From Niabella sp. (GTDB lineage: Bacteria; Bacteroidota; Bacteroidia; Chitinophagales; Chitinophagaceae): 64,000 nucleotides of DNA. The stretch lies in contig NZ_JASLGT010000011.1 in assembly GCF_030150205.1 (NCBI RefSeq), positions 1 through 64,000 of the forward strand, in the 5' to 3' direction. A model generated the notes under the pieces. It had not been told where the DNA came from and made no database searches. It saw nothing but the letters and a program-made list of their open reading frames with translations. This document shows, piece by piece, positions 43,560 through 53,142 of this stretch (positions are counted from its first letter, which is position 1; every line of letters starts with the position of its first letter). The position numbers were made by a program, and so were the translations under genes.

Positions 43560-44317
43560 GACAGCAAATAGCAGCGGCTAACTGGAAGATGAACTTAACG
43601 TATGTAGAAGGACAGCAATTGCTAAAAGATATCCTGGATGAAAATATCGAAACCACCGAGAACCAGCTGGTGATCTTTGGGGTTCCCTTTCCTTACCTGA
43701 TGATGGCCAATGAAAAGGTAAATACACTGAAGAATTTTTATGTGGCAGCGCAGAATTGCTCCAATAAAAAATCCGGTGCTTATACCGGTGAGGTTTCTGT
43801 AGATATGCTGAAATCGATCAATATCCAATATTGCATTATCGGTCACAGCGAACGCCGCGAATATTTTAATGAATCGAACCTCGAGATCTCCGAGAAACTG
43901 GACCTCCTGCTGGGTGCTGGTTTAAAACCCATTTTCTGCTGCGGTGAGCCGCTGAGCATCCGCGAAGCCGGTACACAAAATGAATATGTGGAAAAGCAAC
44001 TGCGGGAATCCCTGTTCCACCTGTCTGCAGAGGACCTGAAAAATGTGGTGATTGCTTATGAACCCATCTGGGCGATCGGTACCGGCAAAACGGCTACAAC
44101 CGAGCAGGCCCAGGAAATTCATGCCTACCTGCGTTCTGTAATTGCCAAACAATACGGAGCGGAAGCTGCGGATGGTATTTCCATCCTTTATGGAGGAAGT
44201 GTAAAAGCCAACAACGCAAAGGAACTGTTTTCCTGTCCGGATGTAGACGGTGGTCTTGTGGGCGGTGCTTCACTGGTTGCCATGGATTTCGTAGAGATCA
44301 TTAAAGCGCTGAAATAA
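43556..44317 (+). CDS. tpiA: Triosephosphate isomerase
   Basis: Glycolytic enzyme interconverting DHAP and GAP. 253-residue TIM barrel with ANWKMN (Lys), the catalytic His in CIIGHSERREYF, the catalytic Glu in IAYEPIWAIGTGKTA (with loop 6), and ILYGGSVKANN. Coupled to the GlmU-like gene by the 4-base overlap. A long perfect hairpin terminates the operon. Confidence 0.98.
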   Translation: MRQQIAAANWKMNLTYVEGQQLLKDILDENIETTENQLVIFGVPFPYLMMANEKVNTLKNFYVAAQNCSNKKSGAYTGEVSVDMLKSINIQYCIIGHSERREYFNESNLEISEKLDLLLGAGLKPIFCCGEPLSIREAGTQNEYVEKQLRESLFHLSAEDLKNVVIAYEPIWAIGTGKTATTEQAQEIHAYLRSVIAKQYGAEAADGISILYGGSVKANNAKELFSCPDVDGGLVGGASLVAMDFVEIIKALK

Positions 44318-44390
44318 ATTCATTCCTGCAGGAGCACCGGGCGAGGCAATGCCCTGTTCAAAAGCGGACGCGCTGCAGGAAGATGGTATT

Positions 44391-44428
44391 AAAAAAGTGA
44401 GGACCGGATCTTCCATCCTCACTTTTTT
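44391..44428. terminator. Terminator after tpiA
   Basis: A 13-bp perfect inverted repeat AAAAAAGTGAGGA (44391-44403)/TCCTCACTTTTTT (44416-44428) with a 12-base loop; the A and T runs would allow termination in both directions. Confidence 0.85.
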
Positions 44429-44478
44429 ATTGATATACGCGAAACAACAACGTATCGAATTACTTTAAATTTGCTCCA

Positions 44479-45636
44479 ATGGAATTGAAGCGCCATGTAT
44501 TGTGGCTATGCAGCTGGTATCCGAACCGGGTGGCTCCGTTCGATGGGGATTTTGTACAGCGTCATGCACGGGCGGTATCCCTATACAACCAGGTCCATGT
44601 TATTAAGATCACACCCGATCCGGAGGCAAAGAAAGTGGAGGATGTTTCAACTACCGGTGATGCCTATCCCAATCTTACGGAACAATGCATCTATTATCCT
44701 AAAAAGCAGGGCCTGGGGGGAAAGATACAGTCGTATTTCTGGTGGAATAGCCTGTTTAAGAAGGCGATCAGGGCCTATATTGCGCAGCACGGGAAACCGG
44801 ACCTGGTACATGTGCACATTCCATTTAAAGCGGGGCTTATGGCGCAGTGGATCAAACGGAAGTATGGGATTCCATTTGTGGTAACCGAGCATTGGGACGG
44901 GTATAACAGGGTGGTGGAGAACCACTATCTTCAGCGGCCATCCTGGTTCCGGCGGATCATCACAACCACCTTTCACCGCGCGGCTGGCATACATTCCGTA
45001 AGCGATTACCTGGGAAAGGAGATCAATCAGCTGGGCCGGCCGGTTTCATATGTGGTCATCAACAATGCGGTTGATACGCGCTTTTTTTATCGCGAAGAGC
45101 GGCAGCATGCCGGGCCGTTTCAATTGTTGCATATTTCAGGCGGCGCGGCAAAAAAGAATGTAGAGGGCATTATACGCGCTTTTCTAAACCTGCCCCAACA
45201 GGAGTTTTCGCTTTGTATCCTGGGTCTTCCCCCGGCTATGAACGAACGGTACCAGAAGCAATATCCCGGTATCCGGTTTCCCGGTATACAATCTAATGAA
45301 ACGGTTGCTGCAGCACTAAGGGCCACCGATCTGCTGGTGATTTTCAGCAACGCGGAAAACTCGCCCTGTGTTATTGGTGAAGCATTTTGTTGTGGTGTGC
45401 CCGTGGTAGCTACCAGTGTGGGCGGCATCGGGGAGTTGGTCCGGGATGAAAATGGAGTGCTGGTACTGGCTGGGGATGAAGCAGGACTTACGGATGCTAT
45501 CCGCCGTATAAGAGCGCATTATCACCGGTATGATCCGGAAAAAATAGCGCGGAAAGCCATCGATTGGTTCGGTTACGAGCCCATTGGGAAAAAATTAGAT
45601 GACTGGTACCGGGATGTAATCCGGAATACCCGGTAA
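44479..45636 (+). CDS. Group 1 glycosyltransferase (GT4 family)
   Basis: A 385-residue GT-B glycosyltransferase that likely adds a sugar in surface polysaccharide synthesis. Motifs: HVLWLCSWYPNRVAPFDGDFVQRHA at the N-terminus, the acceptor-side VTEHWDGY, and the donor-binding end VFSNAENSPCVIGEAFCCGVPVVATSVGGIGELV, with the E-x7-E pattern of GT4 (ENSPCVIGE). First gene of the glycan cluster reaching 51.8 kb. Confidence 0.93.
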   Translation: MELKRHVLWLCSWYPNRVAPFDGDFVQRHARAVSLYNQVHVIKITPDPEAKKVEDVSTTGDAYPNLTEQCIYYPKKQGLGGKIQSYFWWNSLFKKAIRAYIAQHGKPDLVHVHIPFKAGLMAQWIKRKYGIPFVVTEHWDGYNRVVENHYLQRPSWFRRIITTTFHRAAGIHSVSDYLGKEINQLGRPVSYVVINNAVDTRFFYREERQHAGPFQLLHISGGAAKKNVEGIIRAFLNLPQQEFSLCILGLPPAMNERYQKQYPGIRFPGIQSNETVAAALRATDLLVIFSNAENSPCVIGEAFCCGVPVVATSVGGIGELVRDENGVLVLAGDEAGLTDAIRRIRAHYHRYDPEKIARKAIDWFGYEPIGKKLDDWYRDVIRNTR

Positions 45637-45740
45637 ACAACCAGGATCAAATCCTTAATGATTAACGTGCATTGGGAATGCCAATGATGAAGTGCAGGTA
45701 TGTGGTTTGTTTTATAGGGCCTGCATGATCCTTTATGCAA

Positions 45741-46727
45741 TTATTGCACCCTGTCCGACAGCGTTCGATTGCGTAACACCCAGGGAAGTAGCAAACGGAA
45801 GAGCAGCGGGTTCTTTGAAGCAATATAAATATAAGCCACGCCCGGACGATGACGCAGAACGGATCTTAAACTTAGTTCCTCCGTATGTTGTTTTACAAAA
45901 TGATAATTCCGGGTTTCCCAACTGGCAAGCAGGATGGTCAACCGCTTATTAAAGATTCGCCGGGCATTAAGTGATGCAGGAATAGGAGTTTGAGCAATAA
46001 AGTAATCCTCAATGGCGGCAGTGTTCCGGTAATTTTCAATACGCTGCTCAGCGTTTTGCAACCGGCTGCGTGAATTAGTGCGGTAACAACATACCGTTGT
46101 TGGATCCGGCATATAAAATCCGTTGGATATCCGGGTAAGGTGCAAAAACAGCGCAAGGTCCTGCGCATAGAATTTCTTTTCGGCGTATACCTTTAGCTCG
46201 TCAAAGTTGATCAGGGTTCGACGGAAACAGGAGGAAGAAAAGAAGATGTCATAATGAAGCAGGGTACTGGTAAAAGCATCTTCCTCCGGGAACTGATAAT
46301 ATTGATCCCGGGCGATTACCCGTTCCCCGGTTGTTTCATCTTCGTAATAAAAATTGGTATGGATATACCCGATATCCGGCTGTGTATAAAAAAGATTTAC
46401 CTGCTTTTGCAGTTTATGGATATCGATCCAGTAGTCATCGGCATCCAGTGAAGCAATAAATGCTCCGGAAGCACATTCCAGCGCCCTATTGTAATTGGCC
46501 ATAACGCCCTGATTCTTTTCAGATTCCAGCAGCTTTAGCCGGTTGCCCAATAATGCCTGATAGGTTTTTACGATGGCCACGGTTTGATCGGTGGAGGCAT
46601 CATCTGCAACAATGATCTCGTAGCTGAACCCGGTTTCCTGTTTCACCACACTATCCAAAGCCCGTGCAATATAATGCTCCATATTATAGGTAGTAATACA
46701 AACGCTGACCGTATACGAATTTGGCAT
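45741..46727 (-). CDS. Glycosyltransferase family 2
   Basis: A 328-residue GT-A enzyme: VSVCITTYNMEHYIARALDSVV (nucleotide site), EIIVADDASTDQT, and the metal-binding ASLDADDYW (DxD). A C-terminal region with a Trp/Arg-rich end (LLASWETRNYHFVKQH) is not recognised. Leftward in a cluster where the next gene is rightward; 138 bases upstream separate them. Confidence 0.93.
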   Translation of the reverse strand: MPNSYTVSVCITTYNMEHYIARALDSVVKQETGFSYEIIVADDASTDQTVAIVKTYQALLGNRLKLLESEKNQGVMANYNRALECASGAFIASLDADDYWIDIHKLQKQVNLFYTQPDIGYIHTNFYYEDETTGERVIARDQYYQFPEEDAFTSTLLHYDIFFSSSCFRRTLINFDELKVYAEKKFYAQDLALFLHLTRISNGFYMPDPTTVCCYRTNSRSRLQNAEQRIENYRNTAAIEDYFIAQTPIPASLNARRIFNKRLTILLASWETRNYHFVKQHTEELSLRSVLRHRPGVAYIYIASKNPLLFRLLLPWVLRNRTLSDRVQ

Positions 46728-46889
46728 ATTCAGTTGGAGAAATATAAAACGGAAATGAATGTCATCGCCCGAGGGAAGGTAATTAAATATTTCTATTTTT
46801 CATAACTTAGTCCTTTAATCAAATGCAGTATAAAGAGCGGCACCATGTTCACTTGAGATGCACCATTGTGGTACCTTCGCGATTTTGTA

Positions 46890-47894
46890 ATGGGGAATGA
46901 ATTAATATCGATCATCATGCCGGTTCATAACGGAGCACGGTATTTGAAGGAATGCCTGGATTCCCTGATGAACCAGGGTGATCGCTTTTTTGAGCTGATC
47001 ATTATAGATGACCGGTCAACCGACGATTCCGTTGCCATTGCCCGGGCTTATCAGGATGAGCGCATCCGCATTTTGCAGGATCATAGCATTAAAGGCATTT
47101 CACAGGCGTTGAATTTGGGGATACAGGCGGCCCGCGGTATCTATATCGCCCGGATGGATGCTGACGATATTTGTCATAAGGACCGTTTACAGCTGCAGCG
47201 GGCTTATCTGGATAAATATCCGGAGGTTGACGTTGTGGGGACCCAGTTCCAATGCTTTGGAGCGGCCAGCAACCGCAGTGTAGAACCGGAAGGGCATGAA
47301 CAGATCTGCATCCGGCTTTTGAACGGACCTCCGTTGTGTCATCCTACTTTAATGATGCGTCGCCAGCTGTTTGAGCGGTTTGCATATGATGCGGCATATG
47401 ATGATGCGGAGGACTACAAGCTACTGGTAGATTTTGCCACAAATGAGATCCGGTTTGCCCTGATTGATAAAATATTGCTTTATAAAAGAATCCACGAAGG
47501 CCAGGTAAGTGTTGAACGGCGGCTTTCTCAATATGCCATTATGTATAAGGTACGGCGGGCATATTTCAATTACCGGTTCCCGTATTTAAATGAAAAGCAG
47601 ATTGACCAGATCTGTGCCAACAAAAATGATACAACCGGGTTCCGGATTGCTGGTTTTAACGCGGTGCTGAGAGTAGTGGAAAAGCAGGAACGGATCTATA
47701 AAAACAGGCATCTGAATTATCTGTTGTATAAGCTGTACAGCTATACCATTTATGTGGTGAACCCCGAATTTACACCGGGCGAATACCTGGAGATGATGCG
47801 AAGTCCCTATCCCTATAAATACCTGAGGCTATCCGATATCCTCCGTTTGTTGAAACGGGTTTTTATAAAACGGAAAACATATATTGATGAATGA
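46890..47894 (+). CDS. Glycosyltransferase family 2
   Basis: A 334-residue GT-A enzyme started at the ATG at 46890 (MGNELISIIMPVHNGARYL); the frame also opens 8 codons upstream with a TTG. Motifs: FELIIIDDRSTDDSVAIA, ARMDADDICHKDRL (DxD), and the acceptor region ATNEIRFALIDKILLYKRI. The 3' end overlaps the pyruvyl transferase start by 8 bases, so the two are co-translated. Confidence 0.93.
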   Translation: MGNELISIIMPVHNGARYLKECLDSLMNQGDRFFELIIIDDRSTDDSVAIARAYQDERIRILQDHSIKGISQALNLGIQAARGIYIARMDADDICHKDRLQLQRAYLDKYPEVDVVGTQFQCFGAASNRSVEPEGHEQICIRLLNGPPLCHPTLMMRRQLFERFAYDAAYDDAEDYKLLVDFATNEIRFALIDKILLYKRIHEGQVSVERRLSQYAIMYKVRRAYFNYRFPYLNEKQIDQICANKNDTTGFRIAGFNAVLRVVEKQERIYKNRHLNYLLYKLYSYTIYVVNPEFTPGEYLEMMRSPYPYKYLRLSDILRLLKRVFIKRKTYIDE

Positions 47895-48882
47895 TGAAGC
47901 GATTTTGAAAATGCTGGGTAGTAAAATCCAAAACGGTTTGCAATCATTGATTGATGATGATTTTTCCTGGCTGGATGTGCCCTTTCATAAAAATATTGGA
48001 GACAGTTTGATCGCTTGCGGTACCGCAGCGTTTTTGAAAGCCTTACCCAGCCGGCTTCTTTATAAAGCCAGCAATATCTTTTTCAACGACTCATATTTGC
48101 CGCACCGTGGCATCATTTTAATGCATGGTGGTGGAAACTTCGGTGATCTGTGGCCATCGCATCACCGTTTCAGAACGGGTATTATTGCGCAAAGGACCCG
48201 GCAGCGGATTGTGGTGCTGCCTCAAACGGTTTGGTACCAGGATAAAAAAAATCTTCAGGCAGATAAGGAGATCTATGGCCGGCATCCGGATCTTACGATC
48301 TGTGCCCGTGATGCCGGATCTTTTCATTTTTTGCAGGAACATTTTCCCCGCAACCGGATCCTGCTGATGCCGGATATGGCCTTTTGCCTCAATTTAGAGG
48401 AGTACCGGCGCAACAGTCTGTCAGGACGGGATCTGTATCTCTGCCGGACGGATAAGGAGATCGGAACACATGAAGACGCAGAGCGGAACTTTATACGGGA
48501 TGACCAGCAGCACGGGCAACTGGAGGTCCGGGACTGGCCGGGTGTTGTTCCGCGTGAGGGCGCCTGGCAGCAATTGCAGGAAACGGCAGCGCATTATCAA
48601 ACAAGGCTGGCCCGGCGTATGATTGGCTGGAACATGCGCGGCTTATGGGTTAGTGATAGCTTTGGACTTAAGGGAAGCCGTTTTAGCGAGCAACAGATGC
48701 GGATTGGTATCCGGATGTTCCTGCAATATGACCGGATCTATACAAATCGTTTGCATGGGATGATCCTGGCGTTACTCCTGGCTAAACCGGTAGTTTGTTT
48801 TGACAATAGTTACGGCAAGAACAGTGCATTTTTTAATACCTGGCTGAGAGAGCTGGACGGCTGCCGTTTTGTATATCCTTAA
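47887..48882 (+). CDS. Polysaccharide pyruvyl transferase family protein
   Basis: A 331-residue protein of the CsaB/GumL/ExoV-type family, which add pyruvate ketals (or, for some members, other groups) to surface sugars. Signatures: DVPFHKNIGDSLIACGT, GIILMHGGGNFGDLWPSHHRFR, RIVVLPQTVWYQD, and the C-terminal RIYTNRLHGMILALLLAKPVV. Start at the ATG at 47887, not the TTG at 47884. It lies 2 bases from the convergent ABC transporter gene. Confidence 0.9.
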   Translation: MNDEAILKMLGSKIQNGLQSLIDDDFSWLDVPFHKNIGDSLIACGTAAFLKALPSRLLYKASNIFFNDSYLPHRGIILMHGGGNFGDLWPSHHRFRTGIIAQRTRQRIVVLPQTVWYQDKKNLQADKEIYGRHPDLTICARDAGSFHFLQEHFPRNRILLMPDMAFCLNLEEYRRNSLSGRDLYLCRTDKEIGTHEDAERNFIRDDQQHGQLEVRDWPGVVPREGAWQQLQETAAHYQTRLARRMIGWNMRGLWVSDSFGLKGSRFSEQQMRIGIRMFLQYDRIYTNRLHGMILALLLAKPVVCFDNSYGKNSAFFNTWLRELDGCRFVYP

Positions 48883-48884
48883 CC

Positions 48885-50681
48885 TTAAAAAAGCTGGGCG
48901 GTAATCATTTGCTGAAAATCTTCAGAGGAATGCTGGAGCGCTTCAAAGGACCCCTGTGCTGCGATGGATTTATCCCGGATCAAAAAAATCCGGTCTGCTT
49001 TTTTGATGGTGGCCAGGCGATGCGCAATGATGATGATGGTACAGTGACCGTGCAACAGTTCCAGACTTTTTTGAACGATATTTTCCGTGGCAGAGTCCAA
49101 TGCTGAAGTGGCTTCATCCAAAACCAGCACTTCCACATTTTTATACAGTTCACGGGCTATAGACAGGCGTTGTTTTTGTCCGCCCGAAATATAAATGCCG
49201 TTATCACCTACCTGTGTTTGTTCCTTTTCCGGAAGGGCGTCAATAAAGCCGGCCAGTGAGGCCTGCTGTACCGCCTTCTGAAACCGCGCCTGGTTTTCGG
49301 GTGTGGGTGTGTCAAAGAAGGTAACATTATTAAAGATGGTATCGCTAAACACCACAGGGTCCTGGGATATATATCCTATTTTGTCCCGGTAGGCTTCAAG
49401 ATTCAGGTCATTGAGCGACCGGTTGCCAATGCTTACAGTGCCGGCAGTGGGCGGGATCAGCCCGATGACGACATGTGCCAGTGTTGTTTTTCCCGATCCG
49501 CTTTCGCCTACAAAGGCTACGGTCTGATAGCGGGGAATATGCAGGCTGATCTTTTCCAATATAGTTCGTCCGGTATAGCTTACGGAGATATCTGTAAGCC
49601 GGATATCGCCAACGGTGTTGACAGTGGCCTGGTGTGCATCTGCGGGCTCTCCGGCTTGCTGCATCTGGCCTACCAGGCCGGTAACGGAATGAATACTGCC
49701 GGTGTTTTGGGCAAAAAACTGCCAGCTTGTTTGCAACAGGCTCAGCTGGGAAAGCGAGCGGTAAAACAACAGCAGGCTTACAAGGATTGCGTTTTTGTCG
49801 CTTCCGGGAAACAGGTAAAACTGCAGGAACAGCACCGCACTGATCGTAATAATCGCTACCGGCTCCTTGATCCCTTCCGATAAAGCAGAGAAAAAGCCCA
49901 TTCTGAAGTGCAGGTTTTCGATCTCGTCAATGGACCGTTCCAGTTTTTTCAGGTATCGTTTAAAGTAATTGGTGGCTTTCAGGTACCGGTAATGCGCAAC
50001 AGATTGGATCAGGTAGCCAATGAACGTATCGCTTTTTTTGGATATGCCTACGGATATTTTCTGGGTTCTTGAAAACAGTTTCCGGTAAAGTAAATTACTC
50101 GCCGCACCAAAAAGCAATACCATGGTGGCAAACTGGATATCTGCAATACAGGCCAGTATATAATAGGTGATAAGGATGGCCAGGTGTTGTATAGTATTAA
50201 AATAACTGGTAAGCGTATTGTACAGTCCCCCGATTTCGGTGGTAAGACCGTTCTGGATTTTCCCGGCATTCAGTTTCAGGAATCCTGTATAGGAAAGATC
50301 ATTCAGCAGGTATAGTAATTTTACCCGAACTTCCCGGATAAAGAGAAAGCGTACCCTGGCGAGATAACGCGTTTGTAAAAAACGGATAGCACCTTTAACC
50401 GAAAATACCACCACTACAATAACCAGGATGTTGACAAGGGTAAGTGAAATACCGGCCTTCGACAGCAAATCTGTTAAGTAATGCAGTTTCCCCGTATAGA
50501 GCTGCGTATCGCTACCGGAATTGAATAACAGGGTAAAAAGCGGAATGAACAGCGCGAGTCCGATCCCGTCAAGCAATCCTACCAGCACATTTAACACCAG
50601 GTACAGGTAAATTTTATTACCTAAAACAGAGTGGTAAAACCGGAAATAGCCCCTGAAATTATGTTTGAAATTTACTTCCAC
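48885..50681 (-). CDS. ABC exporter, fused permease and ATPase (MsbA/PglK-like)
   Basis: A 598-residue half-transporter: six membrane helices in residues about 20-330 and a nucleotide-binding domain (about 360-590) with Walker A GESGSGKTT, Q-loop GYISQDPVVFSD, signature YISGGQKQRLSIA, Walker B VLVLDEATSALD and the switch His in IIIIAHRLATI. Within this glycan cluster, a role in flipping lipid-linked oligosaccharides or exporting glycans is likely; it would act as a homodimer. Confidence 0.94.
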   Translation of the reverse strand: MEVNFKHNFRGYFRFYHSVLGNKIYLYLVLNVLVGLLDGIGLALFIPLFTLLFNSGSDTQLYTGKLHYLTDLLSKAGISLTLVNILVIVVVVFSVKGAIRFLQTRYLARVRFLFIREVRVKLLYLLNDLSYTGFLKLNAGKIQNGLTTEIGGLYNTLTSYFNTIQHLAILITYYILACIADIQFATMVLLFGAASNLLYRKLFSRTQKISVGISKKSDTFIGYLIQSVAHYRYLKATNYFKRYLKKLERSIDEIENLHFRMGFFSALSEGIKEPVAIITISAVLFLQFYLFPGSDKNAILVSLLLFYRSLSQLSLLQTSWQFFAQNTGSIHSVTGLVGQMQQAGEPADAHQATVNTVGDIRLTDISVSYTGRTILEKISLHIPRYQTVAFVGESGSGKTTLAHVVIGLIPPTAGTVSIGNRSLNDLNLEAYRDKIGYISQDPVVFSDTIFNNVTFFDTPTPENQARFQKAVQQASLAGFIDALPEKEQTQVGDNGIYISGGQKQRLSIARELYKNVEVLVLDEATSALDSATENIVQKSLELLHGHCTIIIIAHRLATIKKADRIFLIRDKSIAAQGSFEALQHSSEDFQQMITAQLF

Positions 50682-50838
50682 GGCCGGTGATTAATGGATG
50701 CAGGTTGGGTTGAACAAATGGATCATGCTGTAAATTTATAGGTTAAATGCCAAACAATGCCTGATGCCACAATATTACCCTGGTTATGCGTAACGGCCCC
50801 GCGGCTCATTGGCTGTGGTCATAAGAAGCGATGGACGG

Positions 50839-51804
50839 TCATTCAATAAGGATCCGTTCAAAGGGGCGTTCATTTAAACGGGCTGCATACACCGGAAACT
50901 CAGTGCGGTACATTTTTTCGGTTCCTGCTGCATACACTTTCTGGCTTTCCGAGAGCAGGAAAAAATCGGTAAAGGATTTCAGGTAGGCGGTCCGGGGCAG
51001 ATTGGTCCGGAGATCGAGGTGGTGGTTCTGTTCAGGAAAACAATAGAGCTGCTCCAGCCCTGCAAGGGATTGGGAAAACCGGTAGCTGTCCGATGTAACC
51101 AGTATCGGAACATTGACCTGCTGCCGAAAACGGATCAGGAAGTTCCGGCATTGCTCCATTAATGCCCGTTGTTCTGCTTCGGGCAGGGCAGCTACCTGGT
51201 ATTCCTGGAAATCACCCAGCAGGTTTTGAAAGCGGAAGGCCATGCCTATATACCGGGCTGGCAGCAGGCTTCTTTTTTTTTGCAATTCCTGTTCCAGTAT
51301 TTCAGCCGGACGAAACAGTTGGCGAAACAGGTCGCCCCAGGTATGCTGGGTGTGGTAATGGGCATTCAGCGCATTTATTACATCCCGGTTGGCATAACAG
51401 TGTACCTGTTTTTTTCCGTTTTTTAAATGGAGCAGGCGTTCGATGGAAGAGGAGCCCACAAGGTTGAGATAAGTAACATCCGTTATCTGTGCCGCGATGA
51501 CCTCATCTTTTTGTAAGGTCCAGTCATAAGTATTCGGGATCAGAAAATCGGTTAATGTAAAGGGAAAGGTATAGTGAATACGGAACGGAATCTTATTTTG
51601 ATGGCAAAAGGCAAAACAGGAAATGATCCCCTTCATCCGGTCGGCAAAACCGCCATGAAAATTACGCCCGTCGATCAGGGATAAAAAAAAGGGGGGCGAA
51701 GCTGCTGCTTTTCCAAACAGGGAGTACCGCTTCAGACTAAATATAAAATCTCTGAAAGGAGCCGGGCTTTTGGCTAAAAAGTAAACAATGGCTTTCTTGA
51801 TCAT
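50839..51804 (-). CDS. Fucosyltransferase-like glycan protein
   Basis: A 321-residue cytosolic protein. The N-terminal segment GGFADRMKGIISCFAFCHQNKIPFRIHYTFPFTLTDFL matches in pattern the 'GG-x-DR-x-KG' start of NodZ/GT11/GT65-like fucosyltransferases, and the end (SFTDFFLLSESQKVYAAGTEKMYRTEFPVYAARL) resembles their donor-binding 'DFFLLS-S-V-S-S-F' stretch. So a GT-B fucosyl- or related transferase is the best guess; this is by pattern only. It closes the glycan cluster. Confidence 0.65.
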   Translation of the reverse strand: MIKKAIVYFLAKSPAPFRDFIFSLKRYSLFGKAAASPPFFLSLIDGRNFHGGFADRMKGIISCFAFCHQNKIPFRIHYTFPFTLTDFLIPNTYDWTLQKDEVIAAQITDVTYLNLVGSSSIERLLHLKNGKKQVHCYANRDVINALNAHYHTQHTWGDLFRQLFRPAEILEQELQKKRSLLPARYIGMAFRFQNLLGDFQEYQVAALPEAEQRALMEQCRNFLIRFRQQVNVPILVTSDSYRFSQSLAGLEQLYCFPEQNHHLDLRTNLPRTAYLKSFTDFFLLSESQKVYAAGTEKMYRTEFPVYAARLNERPFERILIE

Positions 51805-51884
51805 AGTACACCCGTTAGTAAAAGATGTAATTGGGGAACGCCATATTTGCAGAACCTGCCGGCTTCCGGATATAACGAATGTTC

Positions 51885-53072
51885 TTAGCCGATGGCTACA
51901 TAGTTTTGAACATCGCCGGCCGTAATGGTTTTACCGCTCAGGATCACCAGTCGCTCTACCACATTCCGGAGTTCCCGGATATTGCCGGTCCAGTTATATT
52001 GTTGCAGGGACTCGATAGCGCCTTCATCAATGCCCTTTTTGGTAATGCCGTAATCCTTACAAATATCATCCAGGAACTGATCTACCAGCAGGGGAATATC
52101 ATCTCTGCGTTCATTGAGTGATGGTACATTGATGAGGATCACACTCAACCGGTGATACAGATCCAGGCGGAAATTTTTATCTTCTACTTCCTGGAGCAGG
52201 TCTTTGTTGGTGGCCGCAATCACCCGTACATCTACATTAATATCCTTATCGGCACCTACACGGGTGATCTTTCCTTCCTGCAATGCCCGCAATACCTTGG
52301 CCTGTGCATTCAGGCTCATATCACCAATTTCATCCAGGAAAAGGGTACCGCCATTGGCCTGTTCAAATTTGCCAATGCGTTGCTTGATAGCTGAAGTAAA
52401 AGATCCTTTTTCGTGTCCAAATAATTCAGATTCAATCAATTCGGTTGGTATAGCGGCACAGTTTACTTCAACCAGCGGACTATTGGAGCGACTGCTTAAT
52501 TCGTGGATCCAGCGGGCTACCAGTTCTTTGCCAACACCATTGGCTCCGGTTACCAGCACACGGGCCTCAGTGGGCGCTACCTTATTAATGGTTTCTTTGA
52601 TTTTTTCAATAGGGGCGGAAGTGCCTACAATTTCCTGAACTTTAGAAACCTTTTTCCGCAGCACCTTGGTTTCGGCCACCAGGGAGGTTTTCTCCATGGC
52701 ATTACGAATGGTGATGAGAAGGCGGTTCAGATCCGGTGGTTTGGAAATAAAATCATAGGCACCTTTTTTTACAGCTTCCACCGCTGTTTCGATCGTACCA
52801 TGCCCGGAGATCATAATAACCGGAATATCGGGTGAAAGGCTGGTTGCCTTTTCAAGGAATTCAAGACCATCCATCTTCGGCATTTTAATGTCGCATAAAA
52901 CGGCATTAAATGTTTTTTCCGAAAATAATTTCAGCCCCTCTTCGCCGTCGGTTGCCTCAGAAATCCGGTAACCTTCAAAGGAAAGGATCTCCGACAGCGT
53001 TTTTCTTATGGATGCTTCGTCGTCAATGATCAGAATCTCGTGTTGATTATCGTTGTTTTTGTTTTTTGGCAC
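51885..53072 (-). CDS. NtrC-like response regulator without DNA-binding domain
   Basis: A 395-residue protein with a receiver domain (about 13-130: IIDDEAS, phospho-acceptor Asp in LCDIKMPKMDG, Thr/Ser in MISGHG, Lys in ISKPPD) and an AAA+ sigma-54-activator domain (about 148-380: GANGVGKELVARW Walker A, GTLFLDEIGDMS Walker B, RNVVERL). The sigma-54 contact loop reads GSFTSA in place of GAFTGA, and the protein stops at VQNYVAIG with no Fis-type helix-turn-helix. It may act on sigma-54 from solution or have another job. It follows pdhB by 70 bases on the same strand. No partner histidine kinase is nearby. Confidence 0.9.
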   Translation of the reverse strand: MPKNKNNDNQHEILIIDDEASIRKTLSEILSFEGYRISEATDGEEGLKLFSEKTFNAVLCDIKMPKMDGLEFLEKATSLSPDIPVIMISGHGTIETAVEAVKKGAYDFISKPPDLNRLLITIRNAMEKTSLVAETKVLRKKVSKVQEIVGTSAPIEKIKETINKVAPTEARVLVTGANGVGKELVARWIHELSSRSNSPLVEVNCAAIPTELIESELFGHEKGSFTSAIKQRIGKFEQANGGTLFLDEIGDMSLNAQAKVLRALQEGKITRVGADKDINVDVRVIAATNKDLLQEVEDKNFRLDLYHRLSVILINVPSLNERRDDIPLLVDQFLDDICKDYGITKKGIDEGAIESLQQYNWTGNIRELRNVVERLVILSGKTITAGDVQNYVAIG

Positions 53073-53142
53073 AGGATCTTTTTAAAATAACTAATCAGAA
53101 AACACAACATATCGGGAGCATTCCAACAGAACCCGATCCGGG

